Shown: one piece after another, positions 1 to 9,186 of the stretch
Layout: each line of letters starts with the position of its first letter
Numbering within the stretch: position 1 is the stretch's first letter
Assembly: GCA_001817215.1 (NCBI GenBank)
Contig: MHHX01000006.1
Span: forward strand, 383-37,499
Reading direction: 5' to 3'
Origin: Candidatus Brennerbacteria bacterium RIFOXYC1_FULL_41_11
Lineage (GTDB): Bacteria > Patescibacteriota > Minisyncoccia > UBA6257 > Brennerbacteraceae
DNA: 37,117 bases
Program-made: the position numbers and the translations under genes
The notes under the pieces: model-generated
What the model was told of the DNA's origin: nothing
The model's database searches: none
The model's input: only the letters and a program-made list of their open reading frames with translations

Positions 1-99
1 GCCGTTTTGGGAAAGGGTTGCCTCGAAACTTCGTGGCACCCATATCTAACCTCCACCTAACCTTAATATTAAATTATTTTAAAAATCAAAGCCTCAATC

Positions 100-411
100 A
101 TGAAAAATTTTAAATATCTCACTCAAACATTCCCTTACGCTGTTGGTGTTTTCGCCTATGTTTCTGGCATAGCTTATTTTATTTTCAATGCCGAGAGTAT
201 TTTTAACGAAGATGCCCAAAGTTTTCTGATTCCGGTTTTCATGCTTCTGCTTTTTATTGTTTCCGCCACAATCACCAGCGCCTTGGTTTTGTATAAACCA
301 ATCCAGTTATTTTTATCGGGTGAGAAAAAACCAGCGATTCTGACGCTAGTCGCGACGCTAACTTGGTTAATACTCTTTTTACTGCTTGTCATTCTCAGGC
401 TTTCTAAATAA
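100..411 (+). CDS. hypothetical membrane protein
   Basis: 103-aa ORF with several hydrophobic segments; followed by hairpin TATCTCT-AAAA-AGAGATA (440-457) and a T-rich stretch. Confidence 0.6.
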   Translation: MKNFKYLTQTFPYAVGVFAYVSGIAYFIFNAESIFNEDAQSFLIPVFMLLLFIVSATITSALVLYKPIQLFLSGEKKPAILTLVATLTWLILFLLLVILRLSK

Positions 412-487
412 AGACATTAACAGCGCACGTTGAGACTCTTATCTCTAAAAAGAGATATTTTAATGTTTGTTTCAGAATGCTAAGATG

Positions 488-699
488 ACACTACATGCGT
501 GACTAACGCGAGAGGCCGACCCCACTCGCTTATCCACGCGATGTAAACAAGATGCTGTCTTGGCATTGCCATGCCAAACCCATGATCAGCTTGAACCCTA
601 CGAATCGGCAGGCATACTCAAGCGACCACATAACCAGATCGTGGCGGCCAAGACAGCATCGGCACACCTCCCTGATTCAATCGGGGAGGGTGTTTTTTT
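488..699 (+). ncRNA. candidate structured non-coding RNA, unknown family
   Basis: No convincing ORF; perfect 14-bp stem 551-564/647-660; nested helices 580-587/637-644 and 589-594/618-623; 5' domain helices 492-501/535-545 and 508-512/525-529; Rho-independent terminator at the end. Confidence 0.55.
667..699 (+). terminator. Rho-independent terminator
   Basis: CCTCCCTGAT-TCA-ATCGGGGAGG (10 bp, one G.U) followed by a T tract. Confidence 0.8.
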
Positions 700-726
700 G
701 ACAAAACCATGATTATGGTTTATAAA
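698..726 (+). promoter_or_regulatory. sigma70-like promoter of the 752 CDS with palindromic spacer
   Basis: TTGACA (698-703), 17-bp spacer, TATAAA (721-726); inverted repeat AAACCAT-GATT-ATGGTTT (704-721) fills the spacer. Confidence 0.6.
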
Positions 727-751
727 TGCTTAAACCACCAAGGAGGTTTAC

Positions 752-1246
752 ATGTTCAACTACAAAGATCTTAATGGAGACAATATTTCAGGAGCAGAAT
801 CAAACTTCTGGATTTTAATGATCATTAATCTCGTTTTTAGCTATTTCAAAGACAACCTGATATCGTTGCCGAATCAATTTCCGATTCCGACATTTATCGA
901 AACCGTTGTTTTCTTCGCTCCGATCATCTTATTCATTCTGCAGATTGAAGAAGGTGTAAGAATTTTTGTCTTGCAAAAAGATCTGCAAAAAATTGTCTGC
1001 TCATCGAGAAAAAGAATTGAAAAGGCGAAGCAAAACACAATCGCTTGGGCATGTCTCTCCTTGGCGCCGCTTGCTTGTTCACTTTTCTCTCTTGATCCCG
1101 GAGGTATTTCACCAAAAATCTTTATCCTCCCGACTACTTCTCTGGTCTTCATGGCACAGATTTGGGGATTCAGACACTGGCGCCTGAAATGCGAAGAAGA
1201 ACAAGCATTGCAAAAAATTCTGACAGAAGAAGCGGAAAGGTTATGA
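752..1246 (+). CDS. hypothetical membrane protein
   Basis: 164-aa ORF, AAGGAGG Shine-Dalgarno at 740-746, hydrophobic segments. Confidence 0.75.
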   Translation: MFNYKDLNGDNISGAESNFWILMIINLVFSYFKDNLISLPNQFPIPTFIETVVFFAPIILFILQIEEGVRIFVLQKDLQKIVCSSRKRIEKAKQNTIAWACLSLAPLACSLFSLDPGGISPKIFILPTTSLVFMAQIWGFRHWRLKCEEEQALQKILTEEAERL

Positions 1247-1250
1247 AAAA

Positions 1251-1280
1251 AATAAGTCCCTGATAACGGGGACTTATTTT
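1251..1280. terminator. bidirectional terminator between convergent genes
   Basis: AATAAGTCCC-TGATAAC-GGGACTTATT with flanking A/T tracts. Confidence 0.85.
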
Positions 1281-1292
1281 TCGTAAAAAACC

Positions 1293-1718
1293 TTATTCTT
1301 CAAACTCTACGCCCATTGACCGAGCCGTACCACGAATAGTTTTTTCTGCAGTTTTTTTATCGTAAACATTCATATCGGCCATTTTCTTCTCCACCATCTC
1401 TTGAAGCTGTTTTTTTGAAACCTTGCCGATTTTTTTCTTGTTCGGCACGCCAGAACCTTTTTCCGCGCCAACGGCTTTTCTCAACAAATCAGAAACCGGC
1501 GGCGTTTTCATAATGTACTCGAAACTTCGATCTTTAAAAATCGTAATCTCAACCGGAATAATATCAGTGCCTCGATCCGCCGTGGCATCGTTAAATTTTT
1601 TAACAAACTCACCGATATTAACACCGTGCTGACCCAGGGCCGGACCCAAAGGCGGCTGCGGCGTCGCCTTGCCGGCTTGAATCTGAAGCTTCAAAACTGC
1701 TTTAATTTCTTTTGCCAT
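1293..1718 (-). CDS. rplK: 50S ribosomal protein L11
   Basis: 141 aa; [33 protein letters not shown] is typical of L11. Confidence 0.98.
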   Translation of the reverse strand: MAKEIKAVLKLQIQAGKATPQPPLGPALGQHGVNIGEFVKKFNDATADRGTDIIPVEITIFKDRSFEYIMKTPPVSDLLRKAVGAEKGSGVPNKKKIGKVSKKQLQEMVEKKMADMNVYDKKTAEKTIRGTARSMGVEFEE

Positions 1719-1754
1719 ATGCTTTTTAAACTCAAAATACTAATTTTCCAAAAA

Positions 1755-2300
1755 CTATAGTTTTTTAATCTGTAAAAAATCCAGTTCCACCGGAGTTTCA
1801 CGACCCAAAAAATTAACCATAACTTTAACCTTGCCTCGGTCGTGATCCACCTCGCTCAGCTTTCCATCCTGATCTTTGAACGGCCCATCAGTAATTCTCA
1901 CCAGATCACCGATACCGGCATCCATGACATACTGCGGCTCCCCGGTCTCCAACTGTTTCAAGATATCATCCATTTCTTTTTTATCAACCGGAATCGGAGT
2001 AATGCCAGAACCGACAAACCCTGTCACTTGCGGCGTGTTCCTGACTACATACCAAGACTCATCCGTGACAATCATCTCCACGAAAACATACCCAGGAAAC
2101 AATCTCTCTTCTATATTCACTTTCTTTCCGGCACGAATCTTAACTCTTTCGAGCTTCGGCACCAAGACATTAAAAATCCTGTCTTCCATATTAAAAGACT
2201 CAATCCTCTGACGAAGGTTCCTGGCCACCGCGTCTTCATAACCGGAATAGGTGTGAATGACGTACCAGTTTTTTTCTTGCGATAACTGCTGCTTAGCCAT
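1755..2300 (-). CDS. nusG: transcription termination/antitermination protein NusG
   Basis: NWYVIHTYSGYED N-terminus and a C-terminal KOW region (ITDGPFKDQDGKLSEVDHDRGKVKVMVNFLGRETPVEL). Confidence 0.98.
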   Translation of the reverse strand: MAKQQLSQEKNWYVIHTYSGYEDAVARNLRQRIESFNMEDRIFNVLVPKLERVKIRAGKKVNIEERLFPGYVFVEMIVTDESWYVVRNTPQVTGFVGSGITPIPVDKKEMDDILKQLETGEPQYVMDAGIGDLVRITDGPFKDQDGKLSEVDHDRGKVKVMVNFLGRETPVELDFLQIKKL

Positions 2301-2306
2301 TATCCG

Positions 2307-2501
2307 TTATTTAACAATGATCTTTTCAATTATCTGTAGAAAGCCGAAATCAAACAGTCCCAAAAACATCGCCATCACGCCGGAAAAAAACAAGATAATA
2401 ATAAGGTACCTCGTCGCCTCTTGTTTCGTCGGCCAAGAAACTTTTTGCAACTCGATCTTAGTCTCTTTCAAATAATTTTCCAAAAACTTAAAGAGTTTCA
2501 T
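2307..2501 (-). CDS. secE: preprotein translocase subunit SecE
   Basis: 64 aa; ETKIELQKVSWPTKQEATRYLIII; located next to nusG. Confidence 0.95.
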   Translation of the reverse strand: MKLFKFLENYLKETKIELQKVSWPTKQEATRYLIIILFFSGVMAMFLGLFDFGFLQIIEKIIVK

Positions 2502-2556
2502 TTTTTTATTATAACAAAAATTTGACTAATCTAAAAAGGCCTCACGGCCTGAGATA

Positions 2557-2584
2557 AATATAGCAGAAATGAGATAATTGTCAA
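2557..2584 (-). promoter_or_regulatory. promoter of the secE-nusG-rplK operon
   Basis: Minus strand TTGACA-16 bp-TATATT; hairpin AGGCC-GTGA-GGCCT (2537-2550) at the predicted 5' end. Confidence 0.6.
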
Positions 2585-2620
2585 ATAATTCTTTGGGACG
2601 CATCCCTTCCTTTATTTCGT

Positions 2621-3163
2621 TCAATCCCCGTACGTCACCCGGTATCTTTCTTGCGAGATCAAAATTTCTTTTTTGACTGCTTCAGTCTTTTCCCAGCCAA
2701 TCACCTGGACTTTTTTCCCTTGCAGATGCTTGTAAGTTTCGAAATAATGTCCAATCTCTTCAAGTAAATGCGGAGAGAACCTTTCAATATCTTCAAGGGT
2801 TGTAATCATGTTAAACCTCGGATTTTTGTTTTGGACTGCCAAAACCTTGCTGTCTGACTCTCCAGAATCGACCATTTTCAAAAGTCCGATCGGCCTCGCT
2901 TCAACCAGACAACCAGGGAAGACCGGCTCATTGCCCATGACCAAAATATCCAGAGAATCGCCGTCTTCTGAAAGAGTATGCGGAATAAAGCCATAATCCA
3001 ACGGCGAGTGAACCGCTGAATAAAAAGCGCGATCCAAACGAATGACGCCGAATTCTTTGTCGAGCTCATATTTGTTCTGACTACCCTTGGGAATTTCAAT
3101 CAAGGCATTAACAATCTCGGGCGTTTTTGACCCAGTCGGAATTTTATCAAAAAAATGATTCAT
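2621..3163 (-). CDS. ppa: inorganic pyrophosphatase
   Basis: EIPKGSQNKYELDKEFGVIRLDR, DGDSLDILVMG; internal Met chosen as start (MNHFFDKI). Confidence 0.95.
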   Translation of the reverse strand: MNHFFDKIPTGSKTPEIVNALIEIPKGSQNKYELDKEFGVIRLDRAFYSAVHSPLDYGFIPHTLSEDGDSLDILVMGNEPVFPGCLVEARPIGLLKMVDSGESDSKVLAVQNKNPRFNMITTLEDIERFSPHLLEEIGHYFETYKHLQGKKVQVIGWEKTEAVKKEILISQERYRVTYGD

Positions 3164-3176
3164 AATTTTTTGTAAA

Positions 3177-3566
3177 TTAATTACGATGCCACAGATGTTT
3201 TTCCAAATCCACGTGCGTCTCATTAATAAACCTTACCCCTTCTTTTAAAAGCCGTCGTTTCTGCTCCCGCCAACCCCCAGAAAAAGCATAGTTCAAGGCA
3301 ACGCCACCGTTCTTATTCACCACCCTATGACAAGGGATTTTTAAATCAGTGTTACCGTGCAAAGCCCAACCAACCTTCCTTGCATCCCTTGTCCCTAAAA
3401 CCGAAGCGATCTGGCCATAAGTCATGACTTTGCCTTCAGGAATTCCCTTGGCGACGGAATAAACCCTTCTGAAAAAACCACTTCTTTCTTTCTCAATCTG
3501 TGACTGTTGAAGTTGCAACTCTTGTCCACCAACTTTCGGTTTGACTTTTGACACTTCCTCAAACAT
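3177..3566 (-). CDS. MGMT/Ogt-like 6-O-methylguanine-DNA methyltransferase, C-terminal domain only
   Basis: VMTYGQIASVLGTRDARKVGWALHGN...IPCHRVVNKNGG; start overlaps the gyrB stop codon. Confidence 0.85.
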   Translation of the reverse strand: MFEEVSKVKPKVGGQELQLQQSQIEKERSGFFRRVYSVAKGIPEGKVMTYGQIASVLGTRDARKVGWALHGNTDLKIPCHRVVNKNGGVALNYAFSGGWREQKRRLLKEGVRFINETHVDLEKHLWHRN

Positions 3567-5565
3567 CAATCTCCTTAACCAAACTAGCCTGAGACTGAAT
3601 AAACTTTTTCCTCGGTAAAACCTCGTCACCCATCAACACGTCAAAGAGCTTGTCTGCTTCAACAGCATCTTCAATGGTCACTCGGTTCAAAACCCTAGCT
3701 TTCGGATCCATAGTTGTTTCCCAAAGTTCCTCAGCGTTCATCTCGCCCAGACCCTTAAACCGTTGAATGGACGCGCCTTTAATTTTCTCCTCGGCGACAT
3801 CGGTTTCCATAATCTCTTCGACTTCCGATTCTTTGATTTTCGCCTTAACACCGAGAGTCTGAGATTTTATTTTCTGAAGTTCCGCTACGATCCTGTCTCT
3901 TTCTCCGTCTGAATATGCATACCTAATCTCTTTGCCTTTCTTAATTTTGTAAAGCGGCGGCTGAGCGATATACAAATATCCGGCATCAATCACCGGTTGA
4001 AAATATCTGAAAAACAGCGTCAGAAGCAACGTTCTGATGTGCATGCCATCAACATCCGCATCTGTCATGATGATAATTTTATGATATCGAATTTTCGCCA
4101 AATTGAACTCATTGGCGATCGCCGTACCCAATGCAATCACCAAAGTTCTGACCTCCTCATTTATTAGCATTTTTTCCATCCTGGCTTTTTCAACATTCAG
4201 CGGCTTGCCGCGCAAAGGCAATATTGCTTGAGTTTGTCTGTCTCTACCACCTTTAGCCGAACCGCCAGCTGACGGACCCTCAACAATGAACAGTTCTGAT
4301 TCCTCCGGTTTTTTTGATGAACAATCAGCAAGCTTTCCTGGCAACCCAGCGCCCTCTAAAGCCCCCTTCCTCAAAACAGACTCCTTGGCGGCCTTAGCTG
4401 CCACTCTGGCTTTTTGCGCCAAAAGAACTTTTTCGATAATGGCCCTGGCATCATTCTGATTTTTCTCCAAGAACTCTTTCAGGCTTGCCGAGACAACAGA
4501 GTCAACGCTTGACCGCGCTTCAGGATTTCCAAGCTTTGCTTTTGTTTGACCTTCAAACTGAGGAGAACTCAATTTGACTGAGACCACCGCCACTAAACCT
4601 TCACGAACATCATCGCCGGTAAATGCTTCTATGTTTTTAAAATACCCGTTCTGTTTGGCATAATCATTCAAAACCCTTGTCAAGGCCGTCCTGAACCCGG
4701 TTAGGTGCATGCCACCTTCTCCGGTTTTAATGTTATTGGCGAATGAAACTTCCATCGGTTGAAGATCGTCAACAAAACAAAGGCTCACCTCAACCGACAT
4801 CGAATCAAAATCTTTTTTGACATAGAAAATATTATTGTGAAGCTGCTCAAGATCTTCGGTAAGATATTTTAGATAAGAAATCACGCCACCCTCAAAATAA
4901 AAAACATATTTGAAAAGAGCGTTACCGTCCCTTTCGTCGAAAACCGAGATTTTTGTTTTTGAAATCAGATAAGCCTGTTCGCGCAAATGATCAATGATCC
5001 GCTTGAAATCAAGTTTCATCTCCAAAAATATCTCAGGATCAGCATCAAAAATCACTGTTGTACCGGTTCGGTCAGTTCTCTCCTTTTTCTCAACTTTTGT
5101 TGTCGGCTTGCCCCGAGCATATTCCTGAGTCCACAGAAAACCGTCACGCTCAACTTCAACGCGTAACCACTTTGACAAAGCGTTAACCACTGAGACGCCG
5201 ACACCATGCAAGCCTCCTGAAATTTTGTAAGAATCGCCACCGAATTTACCGCCGGCATGAAGCGTGCAAAGCACCGTTTCCAAGGCTGATTTTTTTGTCT
5301 GCGGATGGATGTCAACCGGGATGCCACGACCATTATCTTTCACCGAAACTCTGCTGTTAGGCAAAAGCTTGATCTCAATTTCTGAAGCGTAACCGTTCTG
5401 AGCTTCATCCAAAGAGTTATCTACAACTTCCCAAATCAAATGATGCAAACCGTCAACCCCTGTCGAGCCAATATACATACCCGGCCTTTTCCTGACCGGC
5501 TCCAAACCTTCCAGAACATAAATATCTTTGGCCGAATAACTTTTTACTTCTTCTTTTTTTATCAT
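3559..5565 (-). CDS. gyrB: DNA gyrase subunit B
   Basis: 668 aa; RKRPGMYIGSTG, GLHGVGVSVVNALS, EGPSAGGSAKGGRDRQTQAILPLRGKPLNVEKA, TDADVDGMHIRTLLLT. Confidence 0.97.
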   Translation of the reverse strand: MIKKEEVKSYSAKDIYVLEGLEPVRKRPGMYIGSTGVDGLHHLIWEVVDNSLDEAQNGYASEIEIKLLPNSRVSVKDNGRGIPVDIHPQTKKSALETVLCTLHAGGKFGGDSYKISGGLHGVGVSVVNALSKWLRVEVERDGFLWTQEYARGKPTTKVEKKERTDRTGTTVIFDADPEIFLEMKLDFKRIIDHLREQAYLISKTKISVFDERDGNALFKYVFYFEGGVISYLKYLTEDLEQLHNNIFYVKKDFDSMSVEVSLCFVDDLQPMEVSFANNIKTGEGGMHLTGFRTALTRVLNDYAKQNGYFKNIEAFTGDDVREGLVAVVSVKLSSPQFEGQTKAKLGNPEARSSVDSVVSASLKEFLEKNQNDARAIIEKVLLAQKARVAAKAAKESVLRKGALEGAGLPGKLADCSSKKPEESELFIVEGPSAGGSAKGGRDRQTQAILPLRGKPLNVEKARMEKMLINEEVRTLVIALGTAIANEFNLAKIRYHKIIIMTDADVDGMHIRTLLLTLFFRYFQPVIDAGYLYIAQPPLYKIKKGKEIRYAYSDGERDRIVAELQKIKSQTLGVKAKIKESEVEEIMETDVAEEKIKGASIQRFKGLGEMNAEELWETTMDPKARVLNRVTIEDAVEADKLFDVLMGDEVLPRKKFIQSQASLVKEIDV

Positions 5566-8066
5566 TGTCTTTGTTTGGCGCCAAATTCTATTTCTAATTT
5601 CTTAAGAATTTTATTTTCAATCTCAACCACTTCTTTATCGGTCAGGGTCCTGTCGCCGGCAGAGTACTTCATCCTAAAAGCGACGGACTTTTTGTTATTG
5701 CCAAGATCAAAAGCACTCAAGAAACTGTCGACATTCGCCCATAAAGAATCTTCTTTTTCATAAACCCCATCGACAACCTGTCTAAGATCTTGCCAGACAA
5801 CTGAATTATCAACCTCGACTGCCAAGTCCCTTAAAATTGCCGGGAACTTTGCCAATGGCTTATATTTAGCAGTTTGTTTTTCACTAAATGATCTCTCTAG
5901 CAGATTGAAGTCAAGTTCAAATAATACTACTTGCTTATTGCGAAAGTCAAATCTCTGGCAAACCCCTGGGTTCAAAACACCCAAATAACCAATCATGTCA
6001 TTGACGCAAAACACTCCTTGAGACTTTTCTTGATCAAGAAACTCGGGCAGATTTCCCGCTTTGAAACTAGCCCTGGGCAGAATTTGAGCCAGAGCCAAAT
6101 CAGTTATCCCCTTGACGACGCCTTTAGTTTCAAAAAACAGATTGCTTTTTTTGTCGCCAACGACCACGCCGGAAATTTTATATGGCTGACAAGGCAGATT
6201 GTCATTTCCATCAAACTTTCCTTTACCCAAAGAAAAGACACGGGACAGTTCAAACAAGCTGAAACTGTCAAAAAACCTCAGATTGTCTTCGGCATTCTGC
6301 AGTAATCCAAAGACAAGAGAGTTTTTCAAAAACTTATTTTTTTCTGTCGGCGGATTAAGAATCTCAACCAACTTTTCTTTAATACCAAGTTTTTCTAAAA
6401 TTAAAGAATCTGTCCAGGGATAATTATAAACCTCGGCCATGCCACAACCGACCGACAAAAGATTTTTAATCTTCAGCTCAAAGTCATAACGCGGTTGGTA
6501 TTTTGCCGGCTCAAGATTTACTAACTCTTGTTTCGCCAAAAGCCTGTCGTAACCGTAAATTCTGGCCACTTCTTCAACAATATCCTCGGGAATCGAGACG
6601 TCACCAGTCGCCCGCCACCAAGGAATAGAAATTCTCAACTTTTCGGTTTTCTGATGAAACGTCGTTTTAAAACCAAGACTCTGTAAGATTTTCAATGTCT
6701 TCGCCTTCCCAATATCAATGCCGATTCTTTTCACCAAAAAATCATAGTCAAGCTCCACTGCTTTTTCTTTTTTTGAAAAATTATTAGCATCGGTGATTTG
6801 AATTAACTTTGATTCCTGACAAACTTGCTTTATCAATTCTAACGCTCTTTGCATACCGAGCTCGGCGAGATTCGGATGCAAAGACTTTTCGTAGCGAACC
6901 GAAGCTTCAGTACGCAGTCCAAGTTTCTGAGAAGTTTTCCTAACTGCCACCGCGTCGAAATTGGCAGATTCCAAAACAATGGTTTTCGTCTCTTGACTAA
7001 CTCCGGTTTCCAATCCGCCCATGATCCCGGCTAGAGCCACTGGTTTCTCTGAGTCTGCAATTACGAGACTGTCTTTTTCTAATTTTCTCTCTAGGCCATC
7101 GATTGTAGTGATTTTTTCTCCCAGCCTTGCCAATCTGACGTTAATTTCTACTTTGTTTTGGATTTTGCCCGCCGGCTGGCGGGTTGACTTTTGACTTTCA
7201 GGCTTCAATTTATTGAAGTCGAATGCGTGCATTGGCTGACCAAACTCAATCAAAACATAATTCGTGATGTCCACAATATTATTGATTGGTCTTAGGCCGC
7301 AAGCGGTAAGATGTTTTTTCAGCCACTCTGGCGATTCTCCAATCGAAACGTTCTCGATCACGGCACCCAAATATCTCTGGCAAAGTTTTTTCTCATCGAT
7401 CCCAACTGAAAGACAGCCGACCTTGCGACTTTTAAGAGCATCAATGCTTGATTTCGGTTGTTTCAGTTTCGATCCAAAAATCACTGAAAGTTCCCTCGCC
7501 ATACCGTAATGAGACCAAAGATCCGGCCTATTAGTTAACGACTTGTTATCAATTTCAATGACGACATCGTCTAGTCCCAAAACTGTTTTAAGATCTAGGC
7601 CAGGTTTCAATTTGGCAAGCTTCAGATCCATCACTTCCGCTTCTTGGTGTAAAAACTCGTTGCCCAAACCAATCTCTGAAGCCGTGCAGATCATTCCTTG
7701 TGATTCAACACCGCGCAATTTTGCTTTTTCAATCCTAACGAGATCTCCCTGGCCATGCCACCTGACCATAGCTCCAGCCTTGGCCACGGCTGAAAACATG
7801 CCTTCATAAAGATTTGAGCCGCCGCAAACAATCTGTAAGAGTTCGCTCTCGCCGATATCGACACGAGTTAGCCGAAGCTTGTCCGCTCCGGGTATTTTCT
7901 CAATCTTCTTAATCTGGCCGACAACAATGTTCTCAAGATTTTTGCCTTGATCGTGTAGCTTCTCAACCTCGACCGTAGATTTTGTCAGACCAAGCTGAAT
8001 TTTTTCCGGCGTGATGGACCGAGGTAAATCAAGATATTTTTTAAGAAGGTTTAAACTCAACAACAT
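5562..8066 (-). CDS. pheT: phenylalanine--tRNA ligase beta subunit
   Basis: 834 aa; tRNA-binding domain, B3/B4, B5 and C-terminal ferredoxin-fold regions recognisable; 4-nt overlap with gyrB. Confidence 0.97.
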   Translation of the reverse strand: MLLSLNLLKKYLDLPRSITPEKIQLGLTKSTVEVEKLHDQGKNLENIVVGQIKKIEKIPGADKLRLTRVDIGESELLQIVCGGSNLYEGMFSAVAKAGAMVRWHGQGDLVRIEKAKLRGVESQGMICTASEIGLGNEFLHQEAEVMDLKLAKLKPGLDLKTVLGLDDVVIEIDNKSLTNRPDLWSHYGMARELSVIFGSKLKQPKSSIDALKSRKVGCLSVGIDEKKLCQRYLGAVIENVSIGESPEWLKKHLTACGLRPINNIVDITNYVLIEFGQPMHAFDFNKLKPESQKSTRQPAGKIQNKVEINVRLARLGEKITTIDGLERKLEKDSLVIADSEKPVALAGIMGGLETGVSQETKTIVLESANFDAVAVRKTSQKLGLRTEASVRYEKSLHPNLAELGMQRALELIKQVCQESKLIQITDANNFSKKEKAVELDYDFLVKRIGIDIGKAKTLKILQSLGFKTTFHQKTEKLRISIPWWRATGDVSIPEDIVEEVARIYGYDRLLAKQELVNLEPAKYQPRYDFELKIKNLLSVGCGMAEVYNYPWTDSLILEKLGIKEKLVEILNPPTEKNKFLKNSLVFGLLQNAEDNLRFFDSFSLFELSRVFSLGKGKFDGNDNLPCQPYKISGVVVGDKKSNLFFETKGVVKGITDLALAQILPRASFKAGNLPEFLDQEKSQGVFCVNDMIGYLGVLNPGVCQRFDFRNKQVVLFELDFNLLERSFSEKQTAKYKPLAKFPAILRDLAVEVDNSVVWQDLRQVVDGVYEKEDSLWANVDSFLSAFDLGNNKKSVAFRMKYSAGDRTLTDKEVVEIENKILKKLEIEFGAKQRQ

Positions 8067-8079
8067 AAAAATAAAAAAG

Positions 8080-9120
8080 TTAAAATTGATTCAAGAATCT
8101 CAAGTCACCCGAATGCATCAAACGAATGTCGTCGATGCCATGTTTCATCATGGTGATCCGATCCAAGCCGATATTAATGTAAAATCCCTGCCAAACTTTC
8201 GGATCAAAACCGCCAGCTTTTAAAACATTCGGATGAGGTGGCCCGCCCGGCATCATCTCCACCCAGCCGTCCCATTTGCAAACCGAACAACCCCTGCCTG
8301 AACAGTTCAAACACTGCATGTCAATCTCAAATCCCGGCTCAACAAAAGGAAAAAACCCCGGCCGCATTCTCACCTCAACTTGCCGACCGAAAACTCTTTC
8401 CAAAATTGTTGTCACCAAAATCTTTCCGCCTGACAAAGAGATATCTTTATTAACAATCAGGGCCTCATATTGATAAAAACAACGCTCATGCCCAGCATCA
8501 GTCGCCTCGCTCCTAAAAGCTCTGCCGGGGTAAACAAACCTGAACGGCTCCTTCTTTTTCTTTGCCTGCATATAACGCACACTCATACCAGTCAGGTGCG
8601 GCCTCAAATCAAGCCTTTTCAAACCATTCCCAAGCACATCTGTTTCCGGCTTTATCCAATAAGTATCCATTGACTCTCTGGCTGGATGATCTTTAGGAAA
8701 ATTCAAAACATCAAAGTCATAACCTTCACTTGAAATCTCCGGACCTTCATAAATCTCAAAGCCCAAAAACTTAAAGGCGTCATTTAACTCATTTTTGACC
8801 TGGGTAATCGGGTGCAAGTGTCCCAAGTTAAGATTTTTACCCGGCTCGGTAATATCAAAACCACTTCTTACTGGTTGTCGAGTACCAGCTATCTTTTGTT
8901 TATCAAAAAGAAGTCTTTCCAGTTCTTGCTTCAAACCGTTGGCCTTTGGTCCAAGTTCACGTTTTTCCTCAAGTGTTTTTTCTGCCAGGCTTCGCAAAAA
9001 CAAACTCAGATCAGAGCTCCGACCAAGATACTTAACCCGCCAAGCCTCGAGCTCATCGTTGGTCCTTGCTGTTGCCAGCTCAGCCCTGGCTCTTGTTTTT
9101 AAATTATCCAGATTAATCAT
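8080..9120 (-). CDS. pheS: phenylalanine--tRNA ligase alpha subunit
   Basis: 346 aa; HPITQV, GFEIYEGPEISSEGYDFDVLNFPKDHPAR, GLDRITMMKHGIDDIR. Confidence 0.98.
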   Translation of the reverse strand: MINLDNLKTRARAELATARTNDELEAWRVKYLGRSSDLSLFLRSLAEKTLEEKRELGPKANGLKQELERLLFDKQKIAGTRQPVRSGFDITEPGKNLNLGHLHPITQVKNELNDAFKFLGFEIYEGPEISSEGYDFDVLNFPKDHPARESMDTYWIKPETDVLGNGLKRLDLRPHLTGMSVRYMQAKKKKEPFRFVYPGRAFRSEATDAGHERCFYQYEALIVNKDISLSGGKILVTTILERVFGRQVEVRMRPGFFPFVEPGFEIDMQCLNCSGRGCSVCKWDGWVEMMPGGPPHPNVLKAGGFDPKVWQGFYINIGLDRITMMKHGIDDIRLMHSGDLRFLNQF

Positions 9121-9136
9121 TATTTCTTATTTTATC

Positions 9137-9170
9137 ATGAAAATAACGCCTGCTCAGGCGTTATTTTCAT
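9137..9170 (-). terminator. hairpin at the end of the pheST leader (putative attenuator terminator)
   Basis: Perfect 16-bp inverted repeat ATGAAAATAACGCCTG-(2 nt)-CAGGCGTTATTTTCAT; core AACGCCTG/CAGGCGTT followed by ATTTT. Confidence 0.7.
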
Positions 9171-9186
9171 ATTTTCAAACAAAAAA

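Noticed and set aside
488-699. RNase P RNA, tmRNA, SRP RNA or 6S RNA
   Set aside because: No recognisable conserved motifs of these families (for example GGAAGGAAGCAGC of SRP RNA or a tRNA-like 3' end); left as unknown family.
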